DNA of 64,000 bases from Mantis religiosa (lineage: Eukaryota; Arthropoda; Insecta; Mantodea; Mantidae), in contig CM060953.1 of assembly GCA_030765055.1 (NCBI GenBank), positions 76,453,585 through 76,517,584 of the forward strand, read 5' to 3'. A model generated the notes under the pieces. That model saw only the letters and a list, made by a program, of their open reading frames with translations. It was not told where the DNA came from and made no database searches. Positions 42,394 to 51,807 of the stretch are shown piece after piece (position 1 is the stretch's first letter; the number at the start of each line of letters is the position of its first letter). Both the position numbers and the translations under genes were made by a program.

Positions 42394-42749
42394 AAAAAAG
42401 AAGAAAGAAGTTTTAACATCAACTTCTTAAGATTAGTGGATTATAAGTTACAAATATTTTTATTTGTGTAATATTTATTACTCCACTGTAACCAGCTTCA
42501 ATTTTCTGTGTAATCAGTAGTTTTCTTACATATTTAACAGAAATAGAGGAACTGTGATATATATGCACTCATATGATACCTGTATATTGTTCTCATGTGA
42601 ATAGGCTGTTTGTTAGTGCACCAGGGACTGTGATTTTGACAGATAATAAATGTGGACATATCTGTGAAAACGGAAGTTGTAAGTTGGATGCTAGCAAAAG
42701 GATCACACTACATTTGAGTGTTTTCAAATGTTTGAAAATGCATAGCCAC

Positions 42750-42832
42750 TTGGAATATAAGTATTACAAACATGAAATTACCAGACCTCCTGAAGTTGCA
42801 GAAATGTTTAACAAATTGTTTTTGGATGTAAC

Positions 42833-42863
<31 letters not shown>

Positions 42864-44320
42864 AAATATTTATGGAAGTAAAGACACAACACTAGAATTT
42901 CTGAGATCAAGTTTCACAAACGTTGTGCCTACATTTAAAATCAATCTAACTACGCCTTCTGAAATTAATATAATTATTATTCTTTTAAAATGAAGAATTA
43001 TTCTGGTTATAACCAAATAACTACAAAAATCCCAAAAACATTCTCCTCACAAATTAGCACCCCCGTTAGTTATTTATGCAATTAGTCTCTAATACAGGAA
43101 TTTTCTCTGACAGGATGAAATTCTCAATTGTTAAACCTCTTTTCAAAACAGGCAAACACAATAATGTTTCAAATTTCTTGCCAATTTTTTCAAAAGTTTT
43201 TGAAAAAGTAATGTTCAACAGACTGTATAAACACCCTGAATATAACAACATACTTGTCAGTGATCAGTTTGGATTCAGAAAGGGAATATCAACAAATAAT
43301 GCAACTTATAAACTTAAACATGAAGTGCTGACCGCCTTAAACAAAAAAAAAGACATGTAGGTGGAATTTTCTGCGATCCAGCAAAGGTTTTTGATTCTGT
43401 TAATCATGACATTCTTATAGCAAAATTGGAATTTTATGGACTTAAAATGAACATTTAAGCTGGTTTGTATCATTTCTAAATGAGGAAAACCGAGTGTCGA
43501 AGTAGCTAGTGAAATTGGTTATGAAAAACAAACTTTGAGTTGGAAAGCAGTAACTCATGGAGTTACCGCATTGTACTCCAAGGTTCAATGATACCACTTC
43601 TGATCTATATAACTGACCTCTCACTTTATATAAAGAACATTACAAGTACAGTTCTTTTCGCTGATGACACTAGTATCCTGGTGACCAGCACAAATTTAAA
43701 TGAGAGTACAATTAAACTAAATTATGTTTTGAATTGTATGTCATTTTGGTTTAAAGCGAACAAATTACCTGTGAAAGAAATTGCAGCATAAAATTTCTGG
43801 GCCTTCAAGTTGACAGATGTTTAGACTGGAAAGCTCACATAAAGTTTATCTTACCTAAACTCAGCTCTGCCTGTTAGGCTATGAGCTGGTTAATGTGAGT
43901 TATACTGATATACTTAAATTAGTGTATTATGCATACTTTAACTCTATCATGGAATACAGAATATTATTTTAGGCCAACTCAGTAGAAAGTTCCTTGCACA
44001 TATATATTCTTGATCCTTAAATTCTTTGTATGCAATCGGGCCTCATTTGCAACAAATAATGTAATTCATAAAATAAACACTAGACAAAAATATAATATCC
44101 ATTATCCCAGTGCTAAACTTTCTTGCTTCCAGAAAGGTGTGCATTATGAAACCATCAAAATATTTGACACTCTTCATAATGATCTTAAAGAAACAAATTG
44201 ATAATTCCAGTACTTTTAAAAATGCTGCTAGAGAGTACCTATTTTCAAAATTATTTTATTCTGTGCAAAATTATCTGAATCACAAGTTATCCTATTTCCT
44301 TCATATGATGTAATCCTATA
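42750..44320 (+). pseudogene. LINE RT relic (CR1/Jockey-like)
   Basis: Plus-strand blocks: EVAEMFNKLFLDV near 42795, a long A-tract (42833-42860), SDRMKFSIVKPLFKTGKHNN near 43108, FEKVMFNRLYKHPEYNNILV, SDQFGFRKGISTNNATY, FCDPAKVFDSVNHDILIAKL (motif A, altered), VLQGSMIPLLIYITDLSL (motif B), TVLFADDTSILVTSTNLNES (motif C intact near 43655), FLGLQVDRCLDWKAHI near 43795, and the C-terminal VHYETIKIFDTLHNDLKE and KLFYSVQNYLNHK. Many frameshifts. The A-tract inside the gene is probably an expansion or a slippage-prone insertion. Confidence 0.75.
42833..42860 (+). repeat. Poly-A tract inside LINE relic
   Basis: About 28 A residues. It creates a run of Lys codons in one frame, which has no coding meaning. 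Confidence 0.9.
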
Positions 44321-44909
44321 CTGACAATGTTTAAGTCAACCAATCAGATTCATGAAATCATACACAACAGCAATAACTATTTTGTTATCACACTCTCAGA
44401 TATGATAACAACACATTCTGCATGTTTATGAACAGGCAAAGGATTATACGATTCATGGATCGTCGACTGTTAGCATGACTGTCAAAATGGCTGAAAGGTG
44501 CCATGACTTGTGAGGTTAAGTTTCATTCATGTGCTAATGTAAGCCTATGTGATTTAGGGAATCAAATAACTTATTTTATTGCTTTCAAAAATTTGTTTCT
44601 TTCATGAAATAGTCTCTACAAATGCAACTCGTGGTTTTAAAATTCCCTAGATAAAATCCCTCGCGACTTTGTCGCTTGTGAACTTATTGGTAATTTCAAA
44701 ACCACTCTGGCATTACCTATGGTAATGCTTATGTAGCTCTGTAAGTAGAATATAACTGTTTCAATGACAAATCATTGCCAATATATCTTTGATGCCTGTT
44801 AAAAAATCTATTTTAATGTATATGTATTGAAGAAATGACAATAAATGGTATCCATTGCAAAAATGTTGAGACGTACTGGCAAAATCAAGTGAAAGTAATC
44901 ATATATAAA
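44321..44909. other. No recognised gene or element
   Basis: No coding block or paired repeat seen between the LINE relic and the left terminal repeat of the next transposon. Confidence 0.35.
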
Positions 44910-45339
44910 TGAGGAGTGATTTTTCAAAACTCGATAAATGCAACATTTTACGATATTCAGTTATATATAGTATCTGCATAATTTTCACCTTCTGGATCGT
45001 TCTGTGAAATCAGATTTTGCAAAATTCCATTCATATCCTGAGTAGAAGGTAGGAGATATTAGCAGTTTTTTCAAAACTCGATAGATGCGCTTGCTCAGTT
45101 AAAGCTAAGTCGATAGATGCAATTTTATGATTTTATGGGCCAGGGTGTAGCAACCTTAATTCTATGAAACATATGTTGGCATGACTGCCATTTCACTATT
45201 GTGATTCTTGGAATTCTCTATCATTTCTGCAAGTTTTGTACACTGCTGCAGCATTGGTAATAACTGCAATAACTTGTATTTAAAATTCATTTCTGAAAGC
45301 TTTGTTATACTTACATGGCATTTTTATTCTTAGTTGAGA

Positions 45340-46286
45340 CACCACAATGTACTATGCACAATGAACAGGAACCCACATTGTGAAACTGTACAAGTCGTAG
45401 AATGTGCAGGAGGTAGAAATTGCAAAAACAAGGAAAAGAAATCAAAATACAAGTCAAGAAAAGTTCATACTCCAGCAATTTCATGTTCACATGGTCAAGT
45501 GCACTCCACAAAATCCTAAAAGTAAAAGGCATAAGCTCTGTGATGTAGCTGATTTGACTTATAATTATATAAGTGGATTTCACCATCATCTTTCTTTGCT
45601 AAATAAAATAGATCAAGATAAATTTCTTATGAAATATATGCATATTACATCTCCTAATCGCAGAGTGGTGAAGAAAGAAGCTCCAAATATGAATCAGACT
45701 GTTAGCATTAAATACAGTGTGAGAAATAATGATGGCCGAGTATTGTCAGTATGCACTGCAAGCTTCCAAGGAATCACAGGGGTGTCAAAAGATAGATTAT
45801 CTCTCCTGGCTAGAAAGTTTCACTTATCTGGGAATGCAAAAAGGAAACCAGAGGAAGTGACAGAACAGGAATATTGCAGAAGGGCACTTCTGCTGCTATA
45901 AAGCAAGACAAAGAAGTACAAATGTAGTAGAGAAAGCCACTATGGAAGAGCCTAATCAAGGAGAGGAAATTTACCTCCATAACCTAATATCTGAAACATG
46001 TGGAACAACTTTTGTAAAGAAAGAAGATGAAGAAATCTACCAGTCTGCTTATTGTCAAAATATAAATACATATTTTACAACTTCTTCAATTTTTCATTCC
46101 ATACACTACACACTAACACCTGCTCCAAATGCAAAATGGGACTGATGAAGATTAAGATAGAGGCAGACTTGGAAAAGAAAAACAAACTAAGAACCATGTA
46201 CAGTGTGTTCAAAAAGATTTTATCAGCTATTCTTTCAATAGCTGATTTCAATAGCTGATATTCTTTCGGAAAACACCGAGGCAAAC
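45340..46286 (+). pseudogene. Putative DDE transposase-like gene, N-terminal part
   Basis: The open segment 45404-45901 reads CDVADLTYNYISGFHHHLSL, NKIDQDKFLMKYMHITSPNR and SIKYSVRNNDGRVLSVCTAS, then FQGITGVSKDRLSLLARKFH. This is the region that, in related insect repeats, precedes a Cys-rich part. 45942-46260 continues with SETCGTTFVKKEDEEIYQSA and CSKCKMGLMKIKIEADLEKK, matching the CxxCD...K block of the same family. Frames change several times. The gene continues after FB46 (46505 onward). Function is inferred only from the transposon-like context. Confidence 0.55.
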
Positions 46287-46298
46287 ACTATTTGCTTT

Positions 46299-46492
46299 CC
46301 GTTGTTTAAGGACTATGATACAATGAAGCACAAAATTAATACAATTTTGAGTCGAACTAATACTCAATGCTCCATTTATTGCTGTTGTCGACAACAGCTG
46401 ATGATGTTAGGAAGATCCTAACGAAACACATTCTAGGTAAATACTAGCAATAAATGGAGCATTGAGTATTAGTTCGACTCAAAATTGTATTT
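46299..46492. mobile_element. Palindromic miniature PLE (fold-back FB46)
   Basis: Target duplication ACTATTTGCTTT at 46287-46298 and 46493-46504 (12 bp). A 42-bp left extension (46299-46340), then a left arm 46341-46383 and inverted right arm 46446-46488 (43 bp each, essentially perfect), with a hammerhead between them. It interrupts the codons NTICFDIQQNQPLP of the transposase-like gene. It shares no long sequence with FB16, FB24 or FB42, so it represents a separate PLE subfamily. Confidence 0.85.
46390..46440 (+). ncRNA. Hammerhead-ribozyme motif, intact boxes (FB46)
   Basis: CTGATGA at 46398-46404, stem II GTTAGGA with loop AGA and TCCTAAC (seven perfect pairs), GAAA at 46423-46426, then CACATTC. 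Box 1, stem II and box 2 are perfect; stem III is poor in cis. Stem I could form between GACAACAG and downstream sequence. Confidence 0.65.
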
Positions 46493-46504
46493 ACTATTTG
46501 CTTT

Positions 46505-46725
46505 GACATACAGCAGAATCAACCTCTGCCTAGTGATTCTATGCAAGGCAGGTATGGCTGTATAAACTATGCATAATTATTCCATTTAAAACCCAGAACA
46601 AAGACATTTCCTTGCATACATAGCTGAAAACTGAATCTGCTAAAGCCTGCAATCAGGTTGCCTCAGCTTTGCACCACTACTTGTTGGAACTGGCAAAAGG
46701 GATGTCCAGCAACACTCCTTCTACC
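46505..46725 (+). pseudogene. Transposase-like gene, middle part
   Basis: It reads FDIQQNQPLPSDSMQGRYGC (46501-46560) and, after decay, ACNQVASALHHYLLELAKGM with SSNTPST, ending at the PLE-4 duplication (46714-46725). In relatives this region lies just before the SDxCxxQNK block, which here resumes at 48918. Confidence 0.6.
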
Positions 46726-46772
46726 CTTGATGTGTGTTTGGAGGAATTTAGTAACAGTGACGTCAAAATTAA

Positions 46773-46881
46773 TATAAAAATTATTTGTGGTTGGTTTATT
46801 GACACTCATCACTTACTTTTTCATATATTTATGAGAGACTAGTTTCAAAGGCCCTGGCCTCCATTTTCAATCTCTTTCCAA
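46773..46881. repeat. PLE-4 left inverted arm
   Basis: Reverse complement of 48798-48906, nearly perfect (TATAAAAATTATTTGTGGTT at the outer end). It contains a minus-strand hammerhead-like block at 46835-46875. Confidence 0.92.
46835..46875 (-). ncRNA. Hammerhead-like motif, variant box 1 (PLE-4 left)
   Basis: Minus strand: TTGAAAATGG in the box 1 position, stem II AGGCC/GGCCT, GAAA at 46846-46843, perfectly self-complementary ACTAGT, then C. Box 1 differs from CTGATGA by an insertion; see the separate finding on this variant class. Confidence 0.45.
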
Positions 46882-48812
46882 ACCTATCAAACCAAAATTT
46901 TACAAAAACAGAACTGAATATGCTGAATCTAGGTTTAAAGACATGTGTAGATTATTCCAACCAAATTGAAGATTACATTGCTGACATCCAAATTGCTACA
47001 CAAACACTTAACGAAGAAAGTAAAAACACAGTAAAAAACAAATGCTCCAAAATAGTAGAAGAGATTAAAAATGAAAAGAAAAATAATTTTAGTAACCAAA
47101 TCATAAAAGCTCTTAAAAAGAAACCGATTATTTATACTAAAGCAGACAAGGGAAATAAACTAGTAATTCTGGATAAAGAAGAATACACAAAGAGGATGGA
47201 AGATTTGTTAGAAGACAGTAATTACCAAAAAGTAGAAACTAATCCATTAAAGTACTGCATTGAAACCACAAATAAAACGCTAAAAGAGAGCAAAATAATC
47301 AACAAAAAAGAATTGCACAAAATTAAAGTAGATAATCCAACATTACCAAGAGTATATGGGCTGCCAAAAATTCATAAAACAGGGAAAGGCATGAGACCTA
47401 TTACTAGTAGCATAAATGCACCCACATATAATTTGGCCAAATGGTTACTAAGTAAATTTAATAGTTTTCCAAAATTTGAAAGTGCAAATTTAAGAAACTC
47501 TTTAGATTTAGTAGAAAAAATCAAAGATATAAATTTGGACAAAAATGACAGACTGGTTTCATTTGATGTCACATCTTTATTTCCAAGCATACCTACAGAA
47601 AAATTGCAGAATGTGTTAAAAAAATGGCTAGCTACAATTGATATGGAAGCAATAGAAGCAGAAGAATATATTTCTCTAACAAAAATATGCATTGAACAAA
47701 ACTTCTTCAGCTTTAATGGAAAACACTACAAGCAGAAATCAGGATTATCAATGGGCAATCCACTTTCACCTTTTTTGGCTAACTTATTTATGAGTGCATT
47801 TGAAACACAAATTAAAAAGTCCTTCCCATTGATCTTCAAGGTTTGGTATAGATATGTTGACGACATCTTTGCAATTGTACCAAGTAAACATTTAGATGAT
47901 GCATTAAAATTACTCAATCTGCAAGAAAGGACTATCAAATTCACAATAGAAAAGGAAATCAATGGACAACTACCTTTCTTGGATCTAAATATCATCAGGA
48001 ATGATACAAAAATAAAATTTGGAATTTACAGGAAGCCAACACATTCAGAAAATTATATAAAAAATAACAGCCACAACCCAATTACACATAAACATGCAAT
48101 AATAAACAGCCTTACACACAGACTAGTCAACATACCCATGGAAAAAGAAGAATATTTCAAGGAACAAAAAGCAATAATACACATAGCAGAAGAAAACGGA
48201 TACAACAAAAGTTTGGTGTTGAAGAATATTAGAAAATCTAAACTAAAGAAAACCATTAAGGAAGCAACCACATTTATTAAAGAAAAAGAAAGCAACAGCA
48301 TATTCAGTTCATTCACACATCATCCAAAAACATTTAATAAATTTAAAAAGATATTCAAGGAACAAAATATCATGTTGGCACCTACTAATAGATACTCAAT
48401 TTTAAAATTACTAAATTCAAAAACAAAAGATGAAATTCCTTCAGGTAACAAATCTGGAATATACCAAATAAATTGTAAGAATTGTGAAAAATGCTACATA
48501 GGTCAAACAAAAAGAAATTTAAAAACCAGAGTCAAAGAACACTTTAGAAATATCAGATTGAAACAAGAAGACAAGTCAGCAGTAGCATTTCATTTTTGGA
48601 ATGAAAACCATGACATTGATCCAAATCCAAAATTATTAAAAGGAGTGATAAACCAAAATAGATTGACAACATGGGAGAACATATTCATCTGGAAAAATAA
48701 GGATCGCGTAATGAGCTTTGAAATCCCGCCAGTAGATAATTTGACAAAAAAGTTCATAGTTCCACCACCAGAGAGAGCAGACAACAACAGATGCCAGTTG
48801 GAAAGAGATTGA
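46876..48812 (+). CDS. PLE-4 reverse transcriptase and GIY-YIG endonuclease, uninterrupted
   Basis: A 630-codon open frame from ATG 46920; the frame is open further upstream (NFTKTELN) to the truncation near 46876. RT: PIIYTKADKGNKLVILDKEE, LPRVYGLPKIHKTGKGMRPI, RLVSFDVTSLFPSIP (motif A), GLSMGNPLSPFLANLFMS (motif B), YRYVDDIFAIVP (catalytic YVDD intact), FGIYRKPTHSENYIK. Linker about residues 400-500. Endonuclease: GIYQINCKNCEKCYIGQTKR (GIY and YIG), TRVKEHFRNIRL, HFWNENHDIDP and ENIFIWKNKDR. All recognised catalytic motifs of both domains are present. It lacks the N-terminal domain of about 170 residues seen in PLE-3. No promoter can be assigned, so expression is doubtful. Confidence 0.92.
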
Positions 48813-48906
48813 AAATGGAGGCCAGGGCCTTTGAAACTAGTCTCTCATAAATATATGAAAAAGTAAGTGATGAGTGTCAATAAACCAACCACAAATAATT
48901 TTTATA
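48798..48906. repeat. PLE-4 right inverted arm (element 3' end)
   Basis: The 3' end of the element: it starts within the last coding codons (QLERD stop) and ends AATTTTTATA at 48906. Pairs with 46773-46881. Confidence 0.92.
48808..48845 (+). ncRNA. Hammerhead-like motif, variant box 1 (PLE-4 right)
   Basis: TTGAAAATGG, stem II AGGCC-AG-GGCCT, GAAA at 48833-48836, ACTAGT, then C. Box 2 and stems fit; box 1 is the variant form. Confidence 0.45.
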
Positions 48907-48917
48907 CTCCTTCTACC

Positions 48918-49160
48918 ATTAATTTATTTTCAGACTCTTGCTCTAGTCAGAACAAGAGTAGGGTGTTCATGCTTATTGCTTTCCTGGAGAAGAGTAAAAA
49001 ATTGTCCCACATTTCACATATCTATCCAATATGTGGGCACAGTTATATGCCTCCTGAAAGAGTGAGCAAAGATGTTCAAAATCTAGCTAAATTTCTTGAA
49101 ATTCCAGAAACTGTAAAAGAATTTTATGAAGAGGTACTAGAAGATACCAATAAAGGTTAA
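48918..49160 (+). pseudogene. Transposase-like gene, C-terminal part
   Basis: Following the PLE-4 duplication the frame resumes: TPSTINLFSDSCSSQNKSRV, FMLIAFLEKSKKLSHISHIY, PICGHSYMPPERV, and VQNLAKFLEIPETVKEFYEE. In relatives the block reads SDGCGGQNKN and is followed by a GHSFMPPDR motif; both are recognisable. The Asp of SDxC may be a DDE catalytic residue, but I cannot prove this. The end at 49160 is a TAA. Confidence 0.6.
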
Positions 49161-49211
49161 AGCTTACTTATTCATATTGCTTCAAATTTCTTTGTATTCA
49201 ATATGTTTGTT

Positions 49212-49495
49212 GGCTGACGCTGTTACTCAGTTGGTAGAGCACCTGACTGCCATGCTAGGGGTCCCGGATTTGATTCCCGGTGGTGGGGGTGGGTATTTTT
49301 CTCCGACCAAGATAATTCTTCATCTTCCCCAGAGTCTGGAAGTATGAATGAAAGTGCGAATGTGTGCATCATCTAATGATTAAAACTCAAAAAATACGAG
49401 TTCATACCTTTGATATGTTCCAAAGGAAAATGGCCGCCGATATGACCATTGGAGTTAAAGGTGGGGAACAATAATTTTTATTGGAACAATAACAA
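49212..49495 (+). mobile_element. tRNA-derived SINE, family 3
   Basis: Flanked by AATATGTTTGTT at 49200-49211 and 49496-49507 (12-bp duplication). Head: CTCAGTTGGTAGAGCACCTG (A box and D arm of a tRNA) and GGATTTGATTCCCGG (B box). Body of about 210 bp without coding. The strong tRNA likeness and the duplication show a SINE rather than a tRNA gene. It lies within the DNA transposon. Confidence 0.78.
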
Positions 49496-49507
49496 AATAT
49501 GTTTGTT

Positions 49508-50450
49508 AAATAAATAAAAAAAATATTATATTGTTATTGTAAATGTAGCAGTACTTAGTTTCTAAGTTTATACCTAATCAAATAATCCTTATAAACATTA
49601 ACATGTTGGTTGTATAATACATTATGTATTATGAAAAGGTGAATATAAATAAAAAGTAATAAGTACATGAATAACAAGTAACAAAAACAATAAATGACGA
49701 AAATAACAAAACTTCATGTGTTAATTTCTCACTTATACAGAAAAGTTAATCAGAATCTATCGGTTTTTTAAAAACTCTGTATTTTCAAACCTCAAATTTG
49801 CACTAGTTAAATTATGGTATTTGCTTCTTTTCACATTCAATGAGACAGTTTCAGGAAGGAGAATTGAATGATTAATATATTTGCTGTGCTAACCAATTAG
49901 TATTGCCCATAAATAGAAAAAAAGAAAACGTTTTTCTGAGAAATGCACCTTGTGCATTTATCAAGTTTTGAAAAAAACACTCCTCAATTATCCCTGCCTT
50001 GTTTTTCCATATTGCTTTTCATATTGCTTGTATACAACGTGTCTCTTATGTTAAAATTTCAAGAAGTCTAATTTTTGAGTAATCTAATCTAATCTAGCCT
50101 TTTGAACCTGTAATGTCAAAATGCAGTTTGGGTATCAAAATATTCACCTCCTTTGGAGCCGGAACAGCTACATGGCCTAAGCCATGTTGAAGTATTTCCT
50201 GCTGTGTTCCCTATTGTGCTGCATACTAGTACAAAATTAAACAATTGTTTTGGTCTTATTTCATGATCCAGTAAAAGATGCTTTATTCTGATTTTGAGAA
50301 CATCCTTCCATGTAAGGTTGAAGAACGCTTGGGAAACGTTCTTGAACGTCTTGAACGTTGTTATTTAGGAGTACTGCTTATTTCCTGTGTTGTGATTTGC
50401 TTGCACATTTTCCAATTTCTTAAGTCATTTTTGCTGATCCATGAGAACAG
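49508..50450. other. Spacer and right end of the DNA transposon, no gene
   Basis: 49508-49952 is AT-rich transposon sequence; the TIR is 49953-49986. 49987-50450 has no recognised element; a TAATC repeat (50080-50095) may be a LINE tail. Confidence 0.4.
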
Positions 50451-51111
50451 TGTAATGTGAGATTTCTCATGACATTAGCTTACGACATCATCTTCCTATT
50501 TGCCTATATTGACCACAAGTAGGTGCCTGGATGCTGACTAAATAATCTGAGTCAGCCTGATGTTGACTAATAATCTGAATCAACTGGATGCTGAATTGCA
50601 TTTAGGATGTGCTAAGAAATACGAGAATGCTTAGGTTTGCCTGGGAAATGTTTACATAGCTTCTGGCATCGGATTTGCCTGACTTGGCACTAGATGTGCC
50701 AAGGGTCCATATTTAAGGGCTACTTATACCAGCAGCTGGGAGAGAGAGTGAGTTAGTGACTCAGTCAGTCAGTGCGATTCAATACGTCGTCTCCTTAGAG
50801 TTACTCTTGGGAGCGGACAGATTAACACTTGTCGCATCCTCAACATACCATCTCCAAGGCAGGACTGCCTGTAACTTTGCATAATTACATAATTGTGGTT
50901 GCCTCAGTCTCTTCAAGACTTTGGGAGTATCTTGTGCTTAACCTTAATAATTAGAGTTTAGTAAGTTAGCATATTATGGGACTCAATGTCTCTACATTCG
51001 CTCTGCCATCTTGCTCTACCATCTGGCTCCCTTATCATTTCACTTACACTCCTAGTTACTGAGTAGATTGTAACCTTAGGTTACAACTGTTGATGTTACA
51101 ATACTATAACA
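50451..51111. repeat. Possible solo LTR
   Basis: It starts TGTAATGTGAGA and ends TACTATAACA, with AACAG on both sides (50446-50450; 51113-51117, one base offset). A TATTTAAGG box at 50711 lies about 60 bp before a CAGTCAGTCAGTGCGATTC block that resembles an arthropod LTR initiator. No internal coding region. The ends are not certain, so this is a weak call. Confidence 0.35.
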
Positions 51112-51117
51112 TAACAG

Positions 51118-51645
51118 TATATCAGAGAAGGAAACATTCAACAGAGCCTTCTCCAACCCCTATCATTTGAATGAAGTTTTAAAGCAGTTTATAAAACTAT
51201 TGTTTTCCTGTCCATATCATGACAATAGATATATTTTAGTATGCAGGAGACTATAAATTTAAGTAAAAGAAGTTGAGATATGTCAGGCACAAGTTGAAAA
51301 GAAACAAACAAACATCTAGCATTTTAAAACATATTAGACTTACAATCTCAGAGTATTAAAATACATGTACTAGATGATAAATACTTTATCAAGCCAATGC
51401 TATGAGAAATGTTCAAACAACTTGTATGTTTGTAGACCCTAGTTTCCCTTTTTATGATTTTCCAGTTATATAAAATTCAAGCTGTATGTTCTATTCATCA
51501 CGATAGTTTCTCAGTTATATGTCAATCAAAAGCATTAGCCATTTTAATGGAAATATACATGTTTTCCTTGTAAAGGATTCAGAAAGATTGTAGAAACTCC
51601 ATGAAAATATCTGCTTTGTAAAGATATTTTAAGTGGAATTTAATA
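51118..51645. other. AT-rich spacer, no gene seen
   Basis: No coding block, RNA gene or paired repeat recognised before the mariner left end. Confidence 0.4.
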
Positions 51646-51676
51646 CGAGACATGTTTTTTAAGTCAGTACCGTTTT
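51646..51676 (+). repeat. mariner left TIR
   Basis: About 30 bp, pairing with 52947-52977 with about three mismatches. Confidence 0.9.
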
Positions 51677-51807
51677 GCGATTCTGCCGCCGCAGCGCTAC
51701 AGTCGGCGTTCCACGCATGCGAGCTGGTTACCTACATCTCTTGTCTAAGCACTGACACCATTACAGTCTGATTCTTCATTGTATACGTTGGTTACTGAGT
51801 GTTTAAG

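Larger units (their letters stand above)
42216..42520. mobile_element. Palindromic miniature PLE (fold-back FB42)
   Basis: Target duplication TTTTCTTACATATT at 42202-42215 and 42521-42534 (14 bp, perfect). Left arm 42216-42334, 16-bp spacer, right arm 42351-42469: two 119-bp arms that are almost perfect inverted repeats. A 51-bp extension follows on the right only (42470-42520). No coding sequence. Each arm carries a hammerhead-like CTGATGA...CGAAATCGAT block pointing outward from the centre. The cleanest example of the miniature form in this window. Confidence 0.88.
46726..48905 (+). mobile_element. Penelope-like element PLE-4 with inverted terminal arms
   Basis: Target duplication ACTCCTTCTACC at 46714-46725 and 48906-48917 (12 bp, perfect). 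A 47-bp left extension (46726-46772), an inverted 109-bp copy of the element 3' end (46773-46881), then an RT-endonuclease body and the 3' end itself (48798-48906). Only 5' truncation distinguishes the body from a full unit. It sits inside codons of the transposase-like gene. The least damaged PLE here and a good type specimen for the architecture. Confidence 0.92.
44910..49986. mobile_element. DNA transposon with TIRs, disrupted by three insertions
   Basis: The left end TGAGGAGTGATTTTTCAAAA (44910-44929, continuing CTCGATAAATGCA) is repeated inverted at 49953-49986 (GAGGAGTG, T-run, CAAAACTTGATAAATGCA). The terminal repeat is about 33 bp. Three TCGATARATGC subterminal repeats lie at 44931, 45078 and 45110. 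Between the ends is a broken gene (45340-49160) of a widespread insect repeat family with an SDxCxxQNK block. Removing FB46, PLE-4 and the SINE leaves about 2.4 kb. Flanks AAAT/AATT could be a decayed 4-bp duplication. A Sola-like assignment is possible but not shown. Confidence 0.6.

Noticed and set aside
42573..42881. A Cys-rich plus-strand ORF ending in poly-Lys
   Set aside because: The Lys run is a poly-A tract in a LINE relic; the upstream part has no recognisable domain and no support as a gene.
49212..49290. A tRNA gene
   Set aside because: The A and B boxes are tRNA-like, but the acceptor stem does not close, and a 284-bp unit with a 12-bp duplication shows a SINE.
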